Part shown: piece by piece, positions 9,000-16,106 of the stretch
Layout of the letters: each line of letters opens with the position of its first letter
Numbering within the stretch: the first letter of the stretch is position 1
Source of the DNA: Chryseobacterium bernardetii
GTDB lineage: Bacteria > Bacteroidota > Bacteroidia > Flavobacteriales > Weeksellaceae
NCBI RefSeq assembly: GCF_003815975.1
Contig: NZ_CP033932.1
Span: 3,887,501-3,951,500, forward strand
Reading direction: 5' to 3'
DNA length: 64,000 nucleotides
Program-made: the position numbers and the translations under genes
Notes under the pieces: model-generated
What the model was told of the DNA's origin: nothing
Seen by the model: only the letters and a program-made list of their open reading frames with translations
Database searches by the model: none

Positions 9000-9155
9000 G
9001 TTTATACACGATGTCATTCCGAGGAACAAGGAATCTCAAGACACGCTATTAAATTTTCCAATACTCTAAAATATGATAAAATGTAGCACAACCTTAATAT
9101 TCCGGTAGTATTCAGTACACATGCAGGTTTTAATTTTAGATTAAAATTTAGGAGT

Positions 9156-10103
9156 ATGAAAAATACATTTTTAACAGGTCTGTTTCTTATTGCCACTCAA
9201 CTTTATTCAGCGCAGTTTTTCGATAATCAGGCGCATCGTGGCGGAAAGTCTCTATATCCGGAGAATACAATTCCGGCGATGAAGAATGCTTTAAAAATGA
9301 ATATAACAACGCTGGAAATGGATCTGGCCATCACAAAAGATAAAAAAGTAATTCTTTCCCATGATGCCTTTCTTTCTCCTGAACTCGTTACCAAAGCCAA
9401 TGGAACCTATATCCCGCAAGACTCCGGATTTTACTACAAAATTTACGATATGCCTTACTCCAAAATCCAAACCTTTGATGTGGGGTTAAAGAAACTTGGC
9501 AACTATCCTGATCAAAAGAAAATGAAGGTACAGAAGCCTTTGTTTTCAAAGGTTATAGATGAATGTGAAGCTTATTCCCGTGAATTGAAAAGACCTTTAC
9601 CCTATTATAATATAGAAACAAAAACACGTCCTTTCTCCGACAATATTTTTCATCCGGAACCTAAAGAATTTGTAGACCTCATGATGAAGATTATTATAGA
9701 AAAAGGAATTCAGGACAGGGTTATTATCCAGTCTTTTGATCCCAGAACATTGGAGATTGTTCATAAAGAATATCCCAAAATAATGACGGCATTACTTGTA
9801 GAAAAAGTTGATGATAAGAAGATAGAACAGCAACGGGCTCATTTTAAAAATATTTCTCCAGAAAAGTTTAAATTATATCCGGATCATCTGAATGGAGTAG
9901 CAGGAGATATGAAATTTCTAAGTTTCACTCCAACCATTTATAGTCCGGACCATAGACTTGTTACCTCTTCACTCATACAGGAATGTCATGCATTAGGGAT
10001 GAAAGTAATCCCGTGGACTGTGAATACCAAAGAAAGATTACGGGAGCTAAAAAACATGGGAATAGATGGTGTAATCAGTGATGATCCCAGAATATTTGAA
10101 TAA
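9156..10103 (+). CDS. Secreted glycerophosphodiester phosphodiesterase
   Basis: 315 residues. Residues 1-19 form a signal peptide (MKNTFLTGLFLIATQLYSA), so the enzyme is periplasmic or outer. The GDPD TIM-barrel motifs are intact: HRGG with His27, PENT with Glu36, LEMD (Glu54, Asp56) and the catalytic His69 in LSHD; later come YNIETK, RVIIQSFD and IPWTVN, then GIDGVISDDP near the end. It hydrolyses deacylated phospholipids to glycerol-3-phosphate plus an alcohol, usually for phosphate or carbon scavenging. It is monocistronic; an insertion sequence lies 79 bp past its stop and may have altered its 3' untranslated region. Confidence 0.93.
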   Translation: MKNTFLTGLFLIATQLYSAQFFDNQAHRGGKSLYPENTIPAMKNALKMNITTLEMDLAITKDKKVILSHDAFLSPELVTKANGTYIPQDSGFYYKIYDMPYSKIQTFDVGLKKLGNYPDQKKMKVQKPLFSKVIDECEAYSRELKRPLPYYNIETKTRPFSDNIFHPEPKEFVDLMMKIIIEKGIQDRVIIQSFDPRTLEIVHKEYPKIMTALLVEKVDDKKIEQQRAHFKNISPEKFKLYPDHLNGVAGDMKFLSFTPTIYSPDHRLVTSSLIQECHALGMKVIPWTVNTKERLRELKNMGIDGVISDDPRIFE

Positions 10104-10174
10104 GTATTCTCAAAAAGGCTGAAACAGATTCTTCATTTCACCCCCAGTTTCATTCATTATTACAGCACATATAA

Positions 10175-10182
10175 ATTTTAAC
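10175..10182. repeat. Left target-site duplication of the IS
   Basis: ATTTTAAC directly abuts the left inverted repeat and is repeated exactly at 11569-11576 next to the right one. An 8-bp duplication is typical of ISL3-type elements. Confidence 0.88.
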
Positions 10183-10221
10183 GGCTCAGTCTCAAAAGTT
10201 GGGGGGAATGTTAAGTAGTTT

Positions 10222-10229
10222 TATCTTTG
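10222..10229 (+). promoter_or_regulatory. -7 box TATCTTTG of the IS transposase
   Basis: TATCTTTG fits TAnnTTTG, inside the left end of the IS and 4 nt before the ATG at 10234, giving a near-leaderless transcript. Confidence 0.6.
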
Positions 10230-10233
10230 CATC

Positions 10234-10587
10234 ATGTTAAGCGATCACGACCTTCTTAAATTATTACTTCCGGAATTTTTAGTAGAGCACTTTGATATCC
10301 TCAAAGCAGAAACTCATGATGCAGAACTTCATATTTATTTTGAAGAAAGAAATAGTATTCCCCATGAATTTAAAGAAAGGAGATTTGAATCCAAGGGCTT
10401 TTTACCTGAAATCATTGTAGATGATTATCCATTACGGGGTAAAATCGTAAAGCTCCATGTGAAAAGAAGAAGATGGACAGATAAATCCTCCGGTGAGATC
10501 CTTCAGAGAGACTGGCAGCTTGTAGCGAAAGGCACACGGATGACAAAGGATTTGGCAGGCTTCTTAAAAAAAATTAGCCGACACTAA
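10234..10587 (+). CDS. IS transposase N-terminal region (ORF A)
   Basis: 117 residues ending GFLKKISRH. It corresponds to the separately annotated N-terminal region of ISAon1-like transposases and probably carries a DNA-binding part. Near its end the DNA has a run of eight A (10566-10573). Losing one A, or a +1 shift there, moves reading into the frame of the second ORF. Because this split is common in the family, programmed frameshifting or transcriptional slippage is more likely than decay. Confidence 0.8.
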   Translation: MLSDHDLLKLLLPEFLVEHFDILKAETHDAELHIYFEERNSIPHEFKERRFESKGFLPEIIVDDYPLRGKIVKLHVKRRRWTDKSSGEILQRDWQLVAKGTRMTKDLAGFLKKISRH

Positions 10588-11545
10588 AGCTCTTCCCCTA
10601 AAAGTTATAGCAGAATTTTTCGGGATCAAAGGCAAGACCTTCCAGAGGCAATACAAGAATAATCTCAGCGAATATCATAGCTGGGAACAAAAACCGCACG
10701 CAGAGGACTGGATCATTTACCCTGAAAATGTCTCAGCCTCCTTATCTTTAGACGAAGTAGCATTATCTGATGGAGAACTTTATACCGTTCTTACCTCCAA
10801 AAAAGCAAAAGGGAGAAAAGGAAGTATTGTTGCTATGATAAAAGGTACCCAAAGTGATTTTGTCATCACACATCTTTTGAAGATCAGCAGAAAACTTCGG
10901 ATGAAGGTAAACGAAATTACATTGGATATGGCGGGTTCCATGAAACGTATTGCCCAACGCTGCTTTCCTGATGCAGTACAGGTTATTGATCGTTTTCATG
11001 TTCAGAAGCTGTCCATAGAGGCCCTTCAGGAGATCAGGATCAGGCATCGCTGGGAGGCTATTGAAATGGAAAACAATCCTTTTAACAGTCACTCAGCTGA
11101 AACAGAAGTTTTTGCAAACGGAGATACCCGGAAACAGCTCCTGGCAAGAAGCAGGTATTTACTATATAAAAGCCGTGAGAAATGGACTCTGTCCCAGAAA
11201 CAAAGAGCTTCGATCCTTTTTACCCAGTATCCTGATCTGGAACAGGCATATGAATTGACTGATGGACTTAGAAAAATTTATAACCAAAATATTTCGAAAT
11301 CTGTAGCAATGACTAAACTGGCCCATTGGTTTAGAAATGTGGAAGAAGCAGATTTTAAATCTTTTTCTACCTTAAGAAAAACAATAATGAATCATTATAG
11401 AAATATTCTCAACTACTTTGATCAAAGAAGCACCAATGCTGCTGCTGAATCTTTCAATGCGAAAATAAAAAACTTCAGAATGCAGCTCAGAGGAGTAAAA
11501 GACAGAACCTTTTTTATCTTCAGATTAGCTAAACTTTTTGCCTAG
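10568..11545 (+). CDS. IS transposase catalytic region (ORF B), DDE type
   Basis: This frame is open from just after a TAA at 10565 to the TAG at 11545, about 325 codons, starting KKLADTKALPLKVIAEFF. It has no good start near its beginning (first ATG 10835), so expression by frameshift from ORF A is expected. The ISL3-type DDE residues are visible: Asp in ITLDMAGSM, Asp in VIDRFHVQK and Glu in NAAAESFNAKIK. The region around SLSLDEVALSDGELYTV leads into the catalytic core. The product would cut and join the IS ends. All key residues are intact, so the element may still move. Confidence 0.82.
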   Translation, partial: KKLADTKALPLKVIAEFFGIKGKTFQRQYKNNLSEYHSWEQKPHAEDWIIYPENVSASLSLDEVALSDGELYTVLTSKKAKGRKGSIVAMIKGTQSDFVITHLLKISRKLRMKVNEITLDMAGSMKRIAQRCFPDAVQVIDRFHVQKLSIEALQEIRIRHRWEAIEMENNPFNSHSAETEVFANGDTRKQLLARSRYLLYKSREKWTLSQKQRASILFTQYPDLEQAYELTDGLRKIYNQNISKSVAMTKLAHWFRNVEEADFKSFSTLRKTIMNHYRNILNYFDQRSTNAAAESFNAKIKNFRMQLRGVKDRTFFIFRLAKLFA

Positions 11546-11568
11546 TCCCCAACTTTTGCGCTTGATCC

Positions 11569-11576
11569 ATTTTAAC
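11569..11576. repeat. Right target-site duplication of the IS
   Basis: ATTTTAAC, identical to 10175-10182. Confidence 0.88.
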
Positions 11577-11603
11577 ACTACAACATTCACTTCACCAAAA
11601 TAT

Positions 11604-11634
11604 AAATAGCCGAAAGAAACTCTCCCGGCTATTT
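11604..11634. terminator. Terminator of the first barrel gene (leftward), possibly bidirectional
   Basis: AAATAGCCG (11604-11612) pairs with CGGCTATTT (11626-11634), with T or A runs on both sides. Confidence 0.65.
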
Positions 11635-11683
11635 TATGCGATGCAAAATCTGCATCTGAAGTTAAAAATTGGTTTATTTTTTA

Positions 11684-12385
11684 TTAGAACTTATAGTTCA
11701 GACCTAGTTGGAAAACTCTGTTATTGTTTTCAGCAGCCGGTCTGCTCTTTTCGATCTTTGTTAAGCTGTTGGTATATCTTGCACTAATTCCGATATTGTT
11801 AGTAATATCATATCCTAAACCTAGACCAAGGCCAAAGTTGAATCTGTTGATATTATCCTTGTTAATATCATCAGACTGAGATTGAGTTGTTGTTGTAGTT
11901 ATTCCTCCTGTAGTAGACGAAATAGTAGCTTCCCCTTTAGTTTTTCCATTGATGAAATAACTGAACTCAGGACCTGCTTCAATATAGAATTTGTCCATAG
12001 GTCTCATCTGAACCATTAATGGAACTGAGATATAGTTCATCGTTACTTTGTTTTCACCTTTAGTTTTTACAGTAGTTGCCCCTGTAGTGGTTTCTGTAGA
12101 ATAAGCAACATCTCTTGCTCCCATTTGGTTATACAATACCTCTGGCTGGATGCTGAATTGCTTAGAGATAGGAATGTTTACAAAAGCTCCTGCATGGAAA
12201 CCTAATTTCTGACTGTTCATTCCGAATTTCTGCTCGCTGAAATACGCTGAGTTACCTCCGGCTTTAATACCGAATCTTACAGGTTGAACGTCTTTTTTAA
12301 GAGGTGATGTATTTACAGTTGTTGATTCCTGAGCAAAGGCTAGTGTACCAGCAGTTAATGCCAGTCCTAAAAATAACTTCTTCAT
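11684..12385 (-). CDS. Outer-membrane beta-barrel protein (porin-like), paralogue 1
   Basis: 233 residues with a signal peptide (MKKLFLGLALTAGTLAFAQ) and the pattern of the small OMP_b-brl_2/PorT-like barrels: alternating hydrophobic strands, VRFGIKAGGNSAYF early, FSIQPEVLYNQMG, FYIEAGPEFSYFI, and a final strand VFQLGLNYKF ending in an aromatic residue as BAM substrates do. It is related to the genes at 13210 and 14042; this copy is longer because of Thr/Ser-rich loops. Located in the outer membrane; substrate unknown. A sigma-54-like element lies about 60 bp upstream. Confidence 0.88.
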   Translation of the reverse strand: MKKLFLGLALTAGTLAFAQESTTVNTSPLKKDVQPVRFGIKAGGNSAYFSEQKFGMNSQKLGFHAGAFVNIPISKQFSIQPEVLYNQMGARDVAYSTETTTGATTVKTKGENKVTMNYISVPLMVQMRPMDKFYIEAGPEFSYFINGKTKGEATISSTTGGITTTTTQSQSDDINKDNINRFNFGLGLGLGYDITNNIGISARYTNSLTKIEKSRPAAENNNRVFQLGLNYKF

Positions 12386-12443
12386 AATTTTTATTTTTTA
12401 ATTTTTACTACTTGATGACTTTTCAGCCATTCGCGGTTTATTT

Positions 12444-12460
12444 TGCAAAATGCTTGCCAA
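12444..12460 (-). promoter_or_regulatory. Sigma-54-like -24/-12 element, barrel gene 1
   Basis: On the minus strand TTGGCAAGCATTTTGCA: GG and GC are separated by exactly 10 nt as in the TTGGCAcg-N4-TTGC consensus. The predicted start, about 12433, leaves a leader of roughly 48 nt before the ATG at 12385. The rest of 12386-12727 is AT-rich with no ORF. Confidence 0.6.
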
Positions 12461-12682
12461 ACTTAAAAAAACCAGATACACAGCCATTTCCAAGAGATTT
12501 TTCAATTAAACAAAAGAAGCATTATACTTTATTTCATATAAAATATTTCAACACATATTGAATATTGTGATAAATTTCATGTTAAAATTATTCTATCCGA
12601 TAATATATCCTAATTGGCAAATAATAACATTTTATAAACCTGAAAAACCTTAATTTGCCAATATTATATTAAAAACAAAAAA

Positions 12683-12704
12683 GCCAGACATAAAAATGTC
12701 CGGC
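12683..12704 (-). terminator. Terminator after the deletion remnant
   Basis: GCCAGACAT (12683-12691) pairs with ATGTCCGGC (12696-12704), one G-U pair; on the minus strand it is followed by a T run. Confidence 0.7.
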
Positions 12705-12727
12705 CTACATCGAAAAATAATAAATAT

Positions 12728-12862
12728 CTACTTGAATTTATATGCTACACCAACCTGAAAGGAATTGTTTTTTATTTTATACTCAGGTTCCTTCATAATA
12801 TTCGTAAGTCTTGCCAAAAAAATACTTCCTGCAAAAGCCAATCCCATAAATAATTTTTTCAC
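12728..12862 (-). pseudogene. In-frame deletion remnant of a fourth barrel paralogue
   Basis: An open frame of 44 codons (GTG at 12862, TAG at 12728) begins with a signal peptide like its neighbours (KKLFMGLAFAGSIFLA) and passes straight into the last part of a barrel (RLTNI...KNNSFQVGVAYKFK), which matches the end of the 14042 paralogue (GLTDIYKN...NNVFQVGLAYKFK). About 150 central residues are missing with the frame kept. It still has a sigma-54-like element upstream and a terminator downstream. A barrel cannot form from it; it is either dead or makes a short exported peptide. Confidence 0.75.
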
Positions 12863-12894
12863 GATTATTATTTAAATTTTCAGTTCACACTGCA

Positions 12895-12910
12895 ACAAAA
12901 TTCCCGCCAA
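12895..12910 (-). promoter_or_regulatory. Sigma-54-like element before the barrel remnant
   Basis: Minus strand TTGGCGGGAATTTTGT: good -24 half and correct 10-nt spacing, weaker -12 half (GT instead of GC). Confidence 0.45.
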
Positions 12911-12943
12911 AGAGATAAAATTGATAAAAATCATATAAAAGCG

Positions 12944-12978
12944 AAAAAGTCAGATTTAACAAGTAAACCTGACTTTTT
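12944..12978 (-). terminator. Strong hairpin ending a short untranslated unit
   Basis: AAAAAGTCAG (12944-12953) and CTGACTTTTT (12969-12978) pair perfectly and the inner bases extend the stem. It closes the transcript expected from the element at 13108-13123. Confidence 0.7.
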
Positions 12979-13096
12979 CTATTGAAATCAAAATGTATTC
13001 TTTTTAATGTGGAAATAACTGATATTCCCGTTATCTATTTCTCAGCTTTTAATTATAAGTTAAAAACTCTAATGTAAAACATTTTCAAAACAGATA
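12944..13096 (-). ncRNA. Candidate sigma-54-dependent small RNA
   Basis: Between a near-perfect minus-strand sigma-54-like element (13123-13108) and a strong hairpin terminator (12978-12944) lie about 150 bp with no credible ORF: the only ATG frame stops after nine codons. A transcript of roughly 110-150 nt is predicted. Alternatively this is the leftover promoter of a deleted barrel gene. No known RNA family was recognised. Confidence 0.35.
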
Positions 13097-13107
13097 TAAC
13101 TTTATAC

Positions 13108-13123
13108 GCAAATTCCTTGCCAA
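13108..13123 (-). promoter_or_regulatory. Sigma-54-like element without a gene behind it
   Basis: Minus strand TTGGCAAGGAATTTGC, GG-N10-GC, as close to consensus as the best barrel promoter. No coding gene starts within 240 bp downstream. Confidence 0.55.
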
Positions 13124-13153
13124 AAAATTAATTCAGAGTTTCAGGTATAAAAA

Positions 13154-13179
13154 AACCGGATTAAATAAATAATCCGGTT
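13154..13179 (-). terminator. Terminator of barrel gene 2
   Basis: AACCGGATTA (13154-13163) and TAATCCGGTT (13170-13179): a perfect 10-bp stem, with a T run following on the minus strand. Confidence 0.75.
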
Positions 13180-13209
13180 ATAGTTTTGTTATTAAAGCTA
13201 TGTATAAGC

Positions 13210-13794
13210 TTAGAATTTATAAGATAAACCTGCTTGGAATACTCCGTTTTTAGCAGAGTCACCGCCAATTCTGTCTTTAACGATATCTGTTAATCCTGCA
13301 ACATATCTTAAATTAACTCCAATATTTGGTGTAAAATAATAACCAGCACCAAGACCTAGTCCGAAATCAAATCCTTTTGTAGCATCTTTAACATCAACAG
13401 AACCGTTGTTGAATTTGCTTTTAGCACTTACTAAGAACCCAAATTGAGGACCTGCTTCTACATATAAGTTAGGTAGTGCATTATATTGGAACATCACTGG
13501 TACAGCAATATAATCTAAATTTAATTTATCACTGCTATCGTGTTTAGATTTAGCACCTACACCACTATATAATACTTCCGGCTGTACTGAGAAATCCTGT
13601 GCAACTGGGATTGTAGCAAATGCACCAGCATAGAACCCTGCTTTTGAGTTAACGTCATAATTCGAGATTGTTGAAACGTTAAGACCTGCTTTTAATCCAA
13701 ATCTTACTGGAGAAGAAGCTGTATTATTAGAAGTTTTTTGTGCGAAAGAGAAAGTACCTGCTACTAATGCAAGACCTAAAAGAATCTTTTTCAT
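13210..13794 (-). CDS. Outer-membrane beta-barrel protein, paralogue 2
   Basis: 194 residues: signal peptide MKKILLGLALVAGTFSFAQ, then VRFGLKAGLNVSTIS, FSVQPEVLYSGVG, LYVEAGPQFGFLVSAKSKF, FGLGLGAGYYFTPNIG and a last strand VFQAGLSYKF. This is the small OMP_b-brl_2 type with about eight strands. It is closer to the 14042 paralogue than to the 11684 one. Ligand or transport role is not visible. Each copy has its own upstream element and terminator, so the copies are independent units rather than an operon. Confidence 0.88.
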   Translation of the reverse strand: MKKILLGLALVAGTFSFAQKTSNNTASSPVRFGLKAGLNVSTISNYDVNSKAGFYAGAFATIPVAQDFSVQPEVLYSGVGAKSKHDSSDKLNLDYIAVPVMFQYNALPNLYVEAGPQFGFLVSAKSKFNNGSVDVKDATKGFDFGLGLGAGYYFTPNIGVNLRYVAGLTDIVKDRIGGDSAKNGVFQAGLSYKF

Positions 13795-13843
13795 AAGTTT
13801 TTATTTAATAGTTTTTAAGTTTTGTTTAACACTTTCTTTATTA

Positions 13844-13859
13844 ACAAATTCTATGCCAA
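13844..13859 (-). promoter_or_regulatory. Sigma-54-like element, barrel gene 2
   Basis: Minus strand TTGGCATAGAATTTGT: -24 half perfect, -12 half GT instead of GC, correct spacing. Predicted leader about 38 nt. Confidence 0.5.
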
Positions 13860-13970
13860 AAAAAATAAAACTATCTATTCATCTTTATAGCAGAGAAATA
13901 ATAATTTCTATTTTAGTATGATTTTACACGAAAACTAAAACTTATTAACATATTTTAAGATTTACAATAA

Positions 13971-14004
13971 AAAAGACCAGATTAAAATTATAATCTGATC
14001 TTTT
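13971..14004 (-). terminator. Terminator of barrel gene 3
   Basis: AAAAGACCAGATTA (13971-13984) pairs with TAATCTGATCTTTT (13991-14004) with one G-U pair. Confidence 0.72.
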
Positions 14005-14041
14005 ATTGAATATAAAATTTGTTACTGAATGTTGATGAAGC

Positions 14042-14683
14042 TTATTTGAATTTATAAGCTAATCCTACCTGGAATACATTATTTTTTACAGCGTCACCGG
14101 AATTGTTTTTATAAATATCCGTAAGACCCGCTGTATATCTTGCTGTAAGACCTAAGTTTGGAGTGAAATAATATCCTGCACCAATACCGATACCAAAGTT
14201 GAATGTTTTGAAATCATCCTTATTAAGGGAAGCTACATGAGAACTTGTATTGCTGTTGGTAGAGCTTTTGAACTTGTCATTAGCACTTACCAAAAATCCG
14301 AACTCTGGACCTGCTTCAAAGAAAAACTCAGGAGTTGCATTATACTGGAACATTACAGGCACTGCAACATATCCCAGATTTCTTGAATATTCATCTTTAT
14401 AAGTATTTCCTAATACATTATATTCTCTTGTTACTTTAGAACCTAAGTCATTATAAATAACCTCCGGTTGTACGCTGAATGAACTAGCTAGAGGAATATT
14501 AGCAAAAACACCTGCGTTAAAACCGATTTTAGACTTAGAGTCACTTAAATCTGCTCCGTTAGAAAGTGATGACACGTTCATACCTCCTTTAATACCAAAC
14601 GTTGCTGCACTTGTAGAAGTTGTCTGTTGTGCAAACGCTAATGTTCCTGCAGTTACTGCTAATCCTAAAATTAACTTTTTCAT
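14042..14683 (-). CDS. Outer-membrane beta-barrel protein, paralogue 3
   Basis: 213 residues: signal peptide MKKLILGLAVTAGTLAFAQ, then FGIKGGMNVSSLS, FSVQPEVIYNDLGSK, FFFEAGPEFGFLVSANDKF, FGIGIGAGYYFTPNLG and final strand VFQVGLAYKFK. Same family as its two leftward neighbours, differing mainly in loop lengths, as expected for tandem duplicates diverging at the exposed face. Own promoter element at 14765 and own terminator. Function beyond outer-membrane location is not shown. Confidence 0.88.
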   Translation of the reverse strand: MKKLILGLAVTAGTLAFAQQTTSTSAATFGIKGGMNVSSLSNGADLSDSKSKIGFNAGVFANIPLASSFSVQPEVIYNDLGSKVTREYNVLGNTYKDEYSRNLGYVAVPVMFQYNATPEFFFEAGPEFGFLVSANDKFKSSTNSNTSSHVASLNKDDFKTFNFGIGIGAGYYFTPNLGLTARYTAGLTDIYKNNSGDAVKNNVFQVGLAYKFK

Positions 14684-14764
14684 AACTTTAATTTTTTAAT
14701 TTTACTCTTTCTTAATTTTAAATTTTACTACTTGTTCACATTTCTGTTGAACGCTGGAGATATT

Positions 14765-14780
14765 CCAAATTGCTTGCCAA
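14765..14780 (-). promoter_or_regulatory. Sigma-54-like element, barrel gene 3
   Basis: Minus strand TTGGCAAGCAATTTGG: -24 half perfect, -12 half GG instead of GC, correct spacing. Predicted leader about 70 nt. Confidence 0.5.
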
Positions 14781-14809
14781 AAAATATTTCGTGGAATAAA
14801 ATCAATAAA

Positions 14810-14836
14810 AAAACCACTTGTAAAACGAGTGGTTTT
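14810..14836 (-). terminator. Terminator downstream of aroB
   Basis: AAAACCACT (14810-14818) pairs with AGTGGTTTT (14828-14836), 120 bp past the aroB stop. Confidence 0.6.
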
Positions 14837-14958
14837 GAAATTATTTAATTGATTAATAGTCACTTATAAAATCAATTAAACATTTGTTTAGAAGAGGTCT
14901 AAATTGACAATTTTGTCAAAAATTTTGTTTTAAAGTGTAATAATTCATTAAAAATCTG

Positions 14959-16005
14959 TTATGCATCATTCAGTTTTCTATAGAAAGATAATGATTTAAT
15001 GATATTTTTCTGGCTGCATTGGTAATCATAATTACACTCACCAATACCAGTAAGCAGAGAAAAATTGATCTTACTGTCAACATTCTTTTTATCATTTAAA
15101 AGCAAGGCTGTGATCTCTTCATTTTTAAAATCACTGATATCTAAATAAGGATAATACCTCTGGATATTTTCTATCACTACTTTTGAATCTTCCTCTGAGA
15201 TAAGGTTTTCAAGATAAGCAAGATGTGCCTCACAAATCATTCCCATGGCAACAGCTTCGCCATGCAGGATAGGGTTTTCCTGCTGTAAACAAAGGCTTTC
15301 TACCGCATGACCTATTGTGTGTCCGAAATTCAGGGTTTTTCTGATATTACTTTCATGGAAATCTTTTTCTACAACATCCTGTTTAATATCCATAGAATTC
15401 TGAATATAAGGAGTTACGGCATCCACATCAAGCTTATGGATCTGAATCAGCTGATTCCAGTGTGCTTTATCTGCAATAAGGCCATGTTTAAGCATTTCAG
15501 CAAATCCGCTTCTTAATTCTTTAAAAGGTAATGTTTGCAAAAATTTAGGATAAATAAAAATCTGCTCAGGGAATGCAAACGTTCCTACCATATTTTTATA
15601 ATGCATCAGATCAATACCTGTTTTACCGCCAATAGAGGCATCACACATGGATAAGAGGGTAGTAGGGATATTGATGAACTTAATTCCTCTTTTATAAGTA
15701 GATGCTACAAAACCTCCCATATCAGTAATAACTCCGCCGCCCAGATTAATCACCAGTGCTTTTCTGTCTGCCTGCATTTCTGTGAGAATTTCCCAAAGCT
15801 GATTGGCTGTCTGGATATTCTTCATTTCTTCTCCGGCTTCAATCTCCAGAATCTCAAACCCAAGATCTGTTTCCATATTGCCTAAAAGAACAGGAAGGCA
15901 GTATTCATGTGTATTTTCATCCACCAAAATAAAAATTTTACTGAATGTTTTTTCATGAAGAAAATCGTTGAGTTGAGAAAAATTATCGTTTAATATTGTT
16001 ATCAT
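14959..16005 (-). CDS. aroB: 3-dehydroquinate synthase
   Basis: 348 residues. AroB turns DAHP into 3-dehydroquinate using NAD and Zn, step two of the shikimate pathway. The nucleotide-binding block VINLGGGVITDMGGF, the substrate region IPTTLLSMCDASIGGKTGI, and the metal ligands in SGFAEMLKHG, LNFGHTIGHAVE and HGEAVAMGM are all intact. Length is typical. It is leftward and alone; the pseudouridine synthase gene starts divergently about 100 bp away. Confidence 0.96.
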   Translation of the reverse strand: MITILNDNFSQLNDFLHEKTFSKIFILVDENTHEYCLPVLLGNMETDLGFEILEIEAGEEMKNIQTANQLWEILTEMQADRKALVINLGGGVITDMGGFVASTYKRGIKFINIPTTLLSMCDASIGGKTGIDLMHYKNMVGTFAFPEQIFIYPKFLQTLPFKELRSGFAEMLKHGLIADKAHWNQLIQIHKLDVDAVTPYIQNSMDIKQDVVEKDFHESNIRKTLNFGHTIGHAVESLCLQQENPILHGEAVAMGMICEAHLAYLENLISEEDSKVVIENIQRYYPYLDISDFKNEEITALLLNDKKNVDSKINFSLLTGIGECNYDYQCSQKNIIKSLSFYRKLNDA

Positions 16006-16084
16006 CTTCGAAAATATGTAAGGTTAAAATAAAAACTATACTGCAAAGTTATGATTCTTAATTTTTAACTCGTAACTAAATTAC

Positions 16085-16092
16085 TATCTTTG
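16085..16092 (+). promoter_or_regulatory. -7 box of the pseudouridine synthase gene
   Basis: TATCTTTG (TAnnTTTG) 14 nt before the ATG at 16107. Confidence 0.6.
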
Positions 16093-16106
16093 CAGAAATT
16101 TTTAGA

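Larger units (their letters stand above)
10183..11568 (+). mobile_element. Complete ISL3-type insertion sequence (ISAon1-like), 1386 bp
   Basis: The left end (10183-10204) and right end (11547-11568) are 22-bp inverted repeats matching at 18 positions and sharing CAAAAGTTGGGG at the inner side. Exact 8-bp duplications ATTTTAAC flank both ends, so the borders are certain to the base. Inside are two rightward ORFs in different frames that together make one transposase. Intact ends and an undecayed duplication point to a recent insertion. It sits in the gap between the glycerophosphodiesterase gene and the barrel-protein cluster and breaks no visible gene. The ISAon1 group name is from memory of flavobacterial annotation. 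Confidence 0.92.

Noticed and set aside
9014..9196. Leftward 60-codon open frame between purF and the glycerophosphodiesterase gene
   Set aside because: It overlaps the start and signal peptide of the rightward gene, has no family resemblance and no promoter-like sequence.
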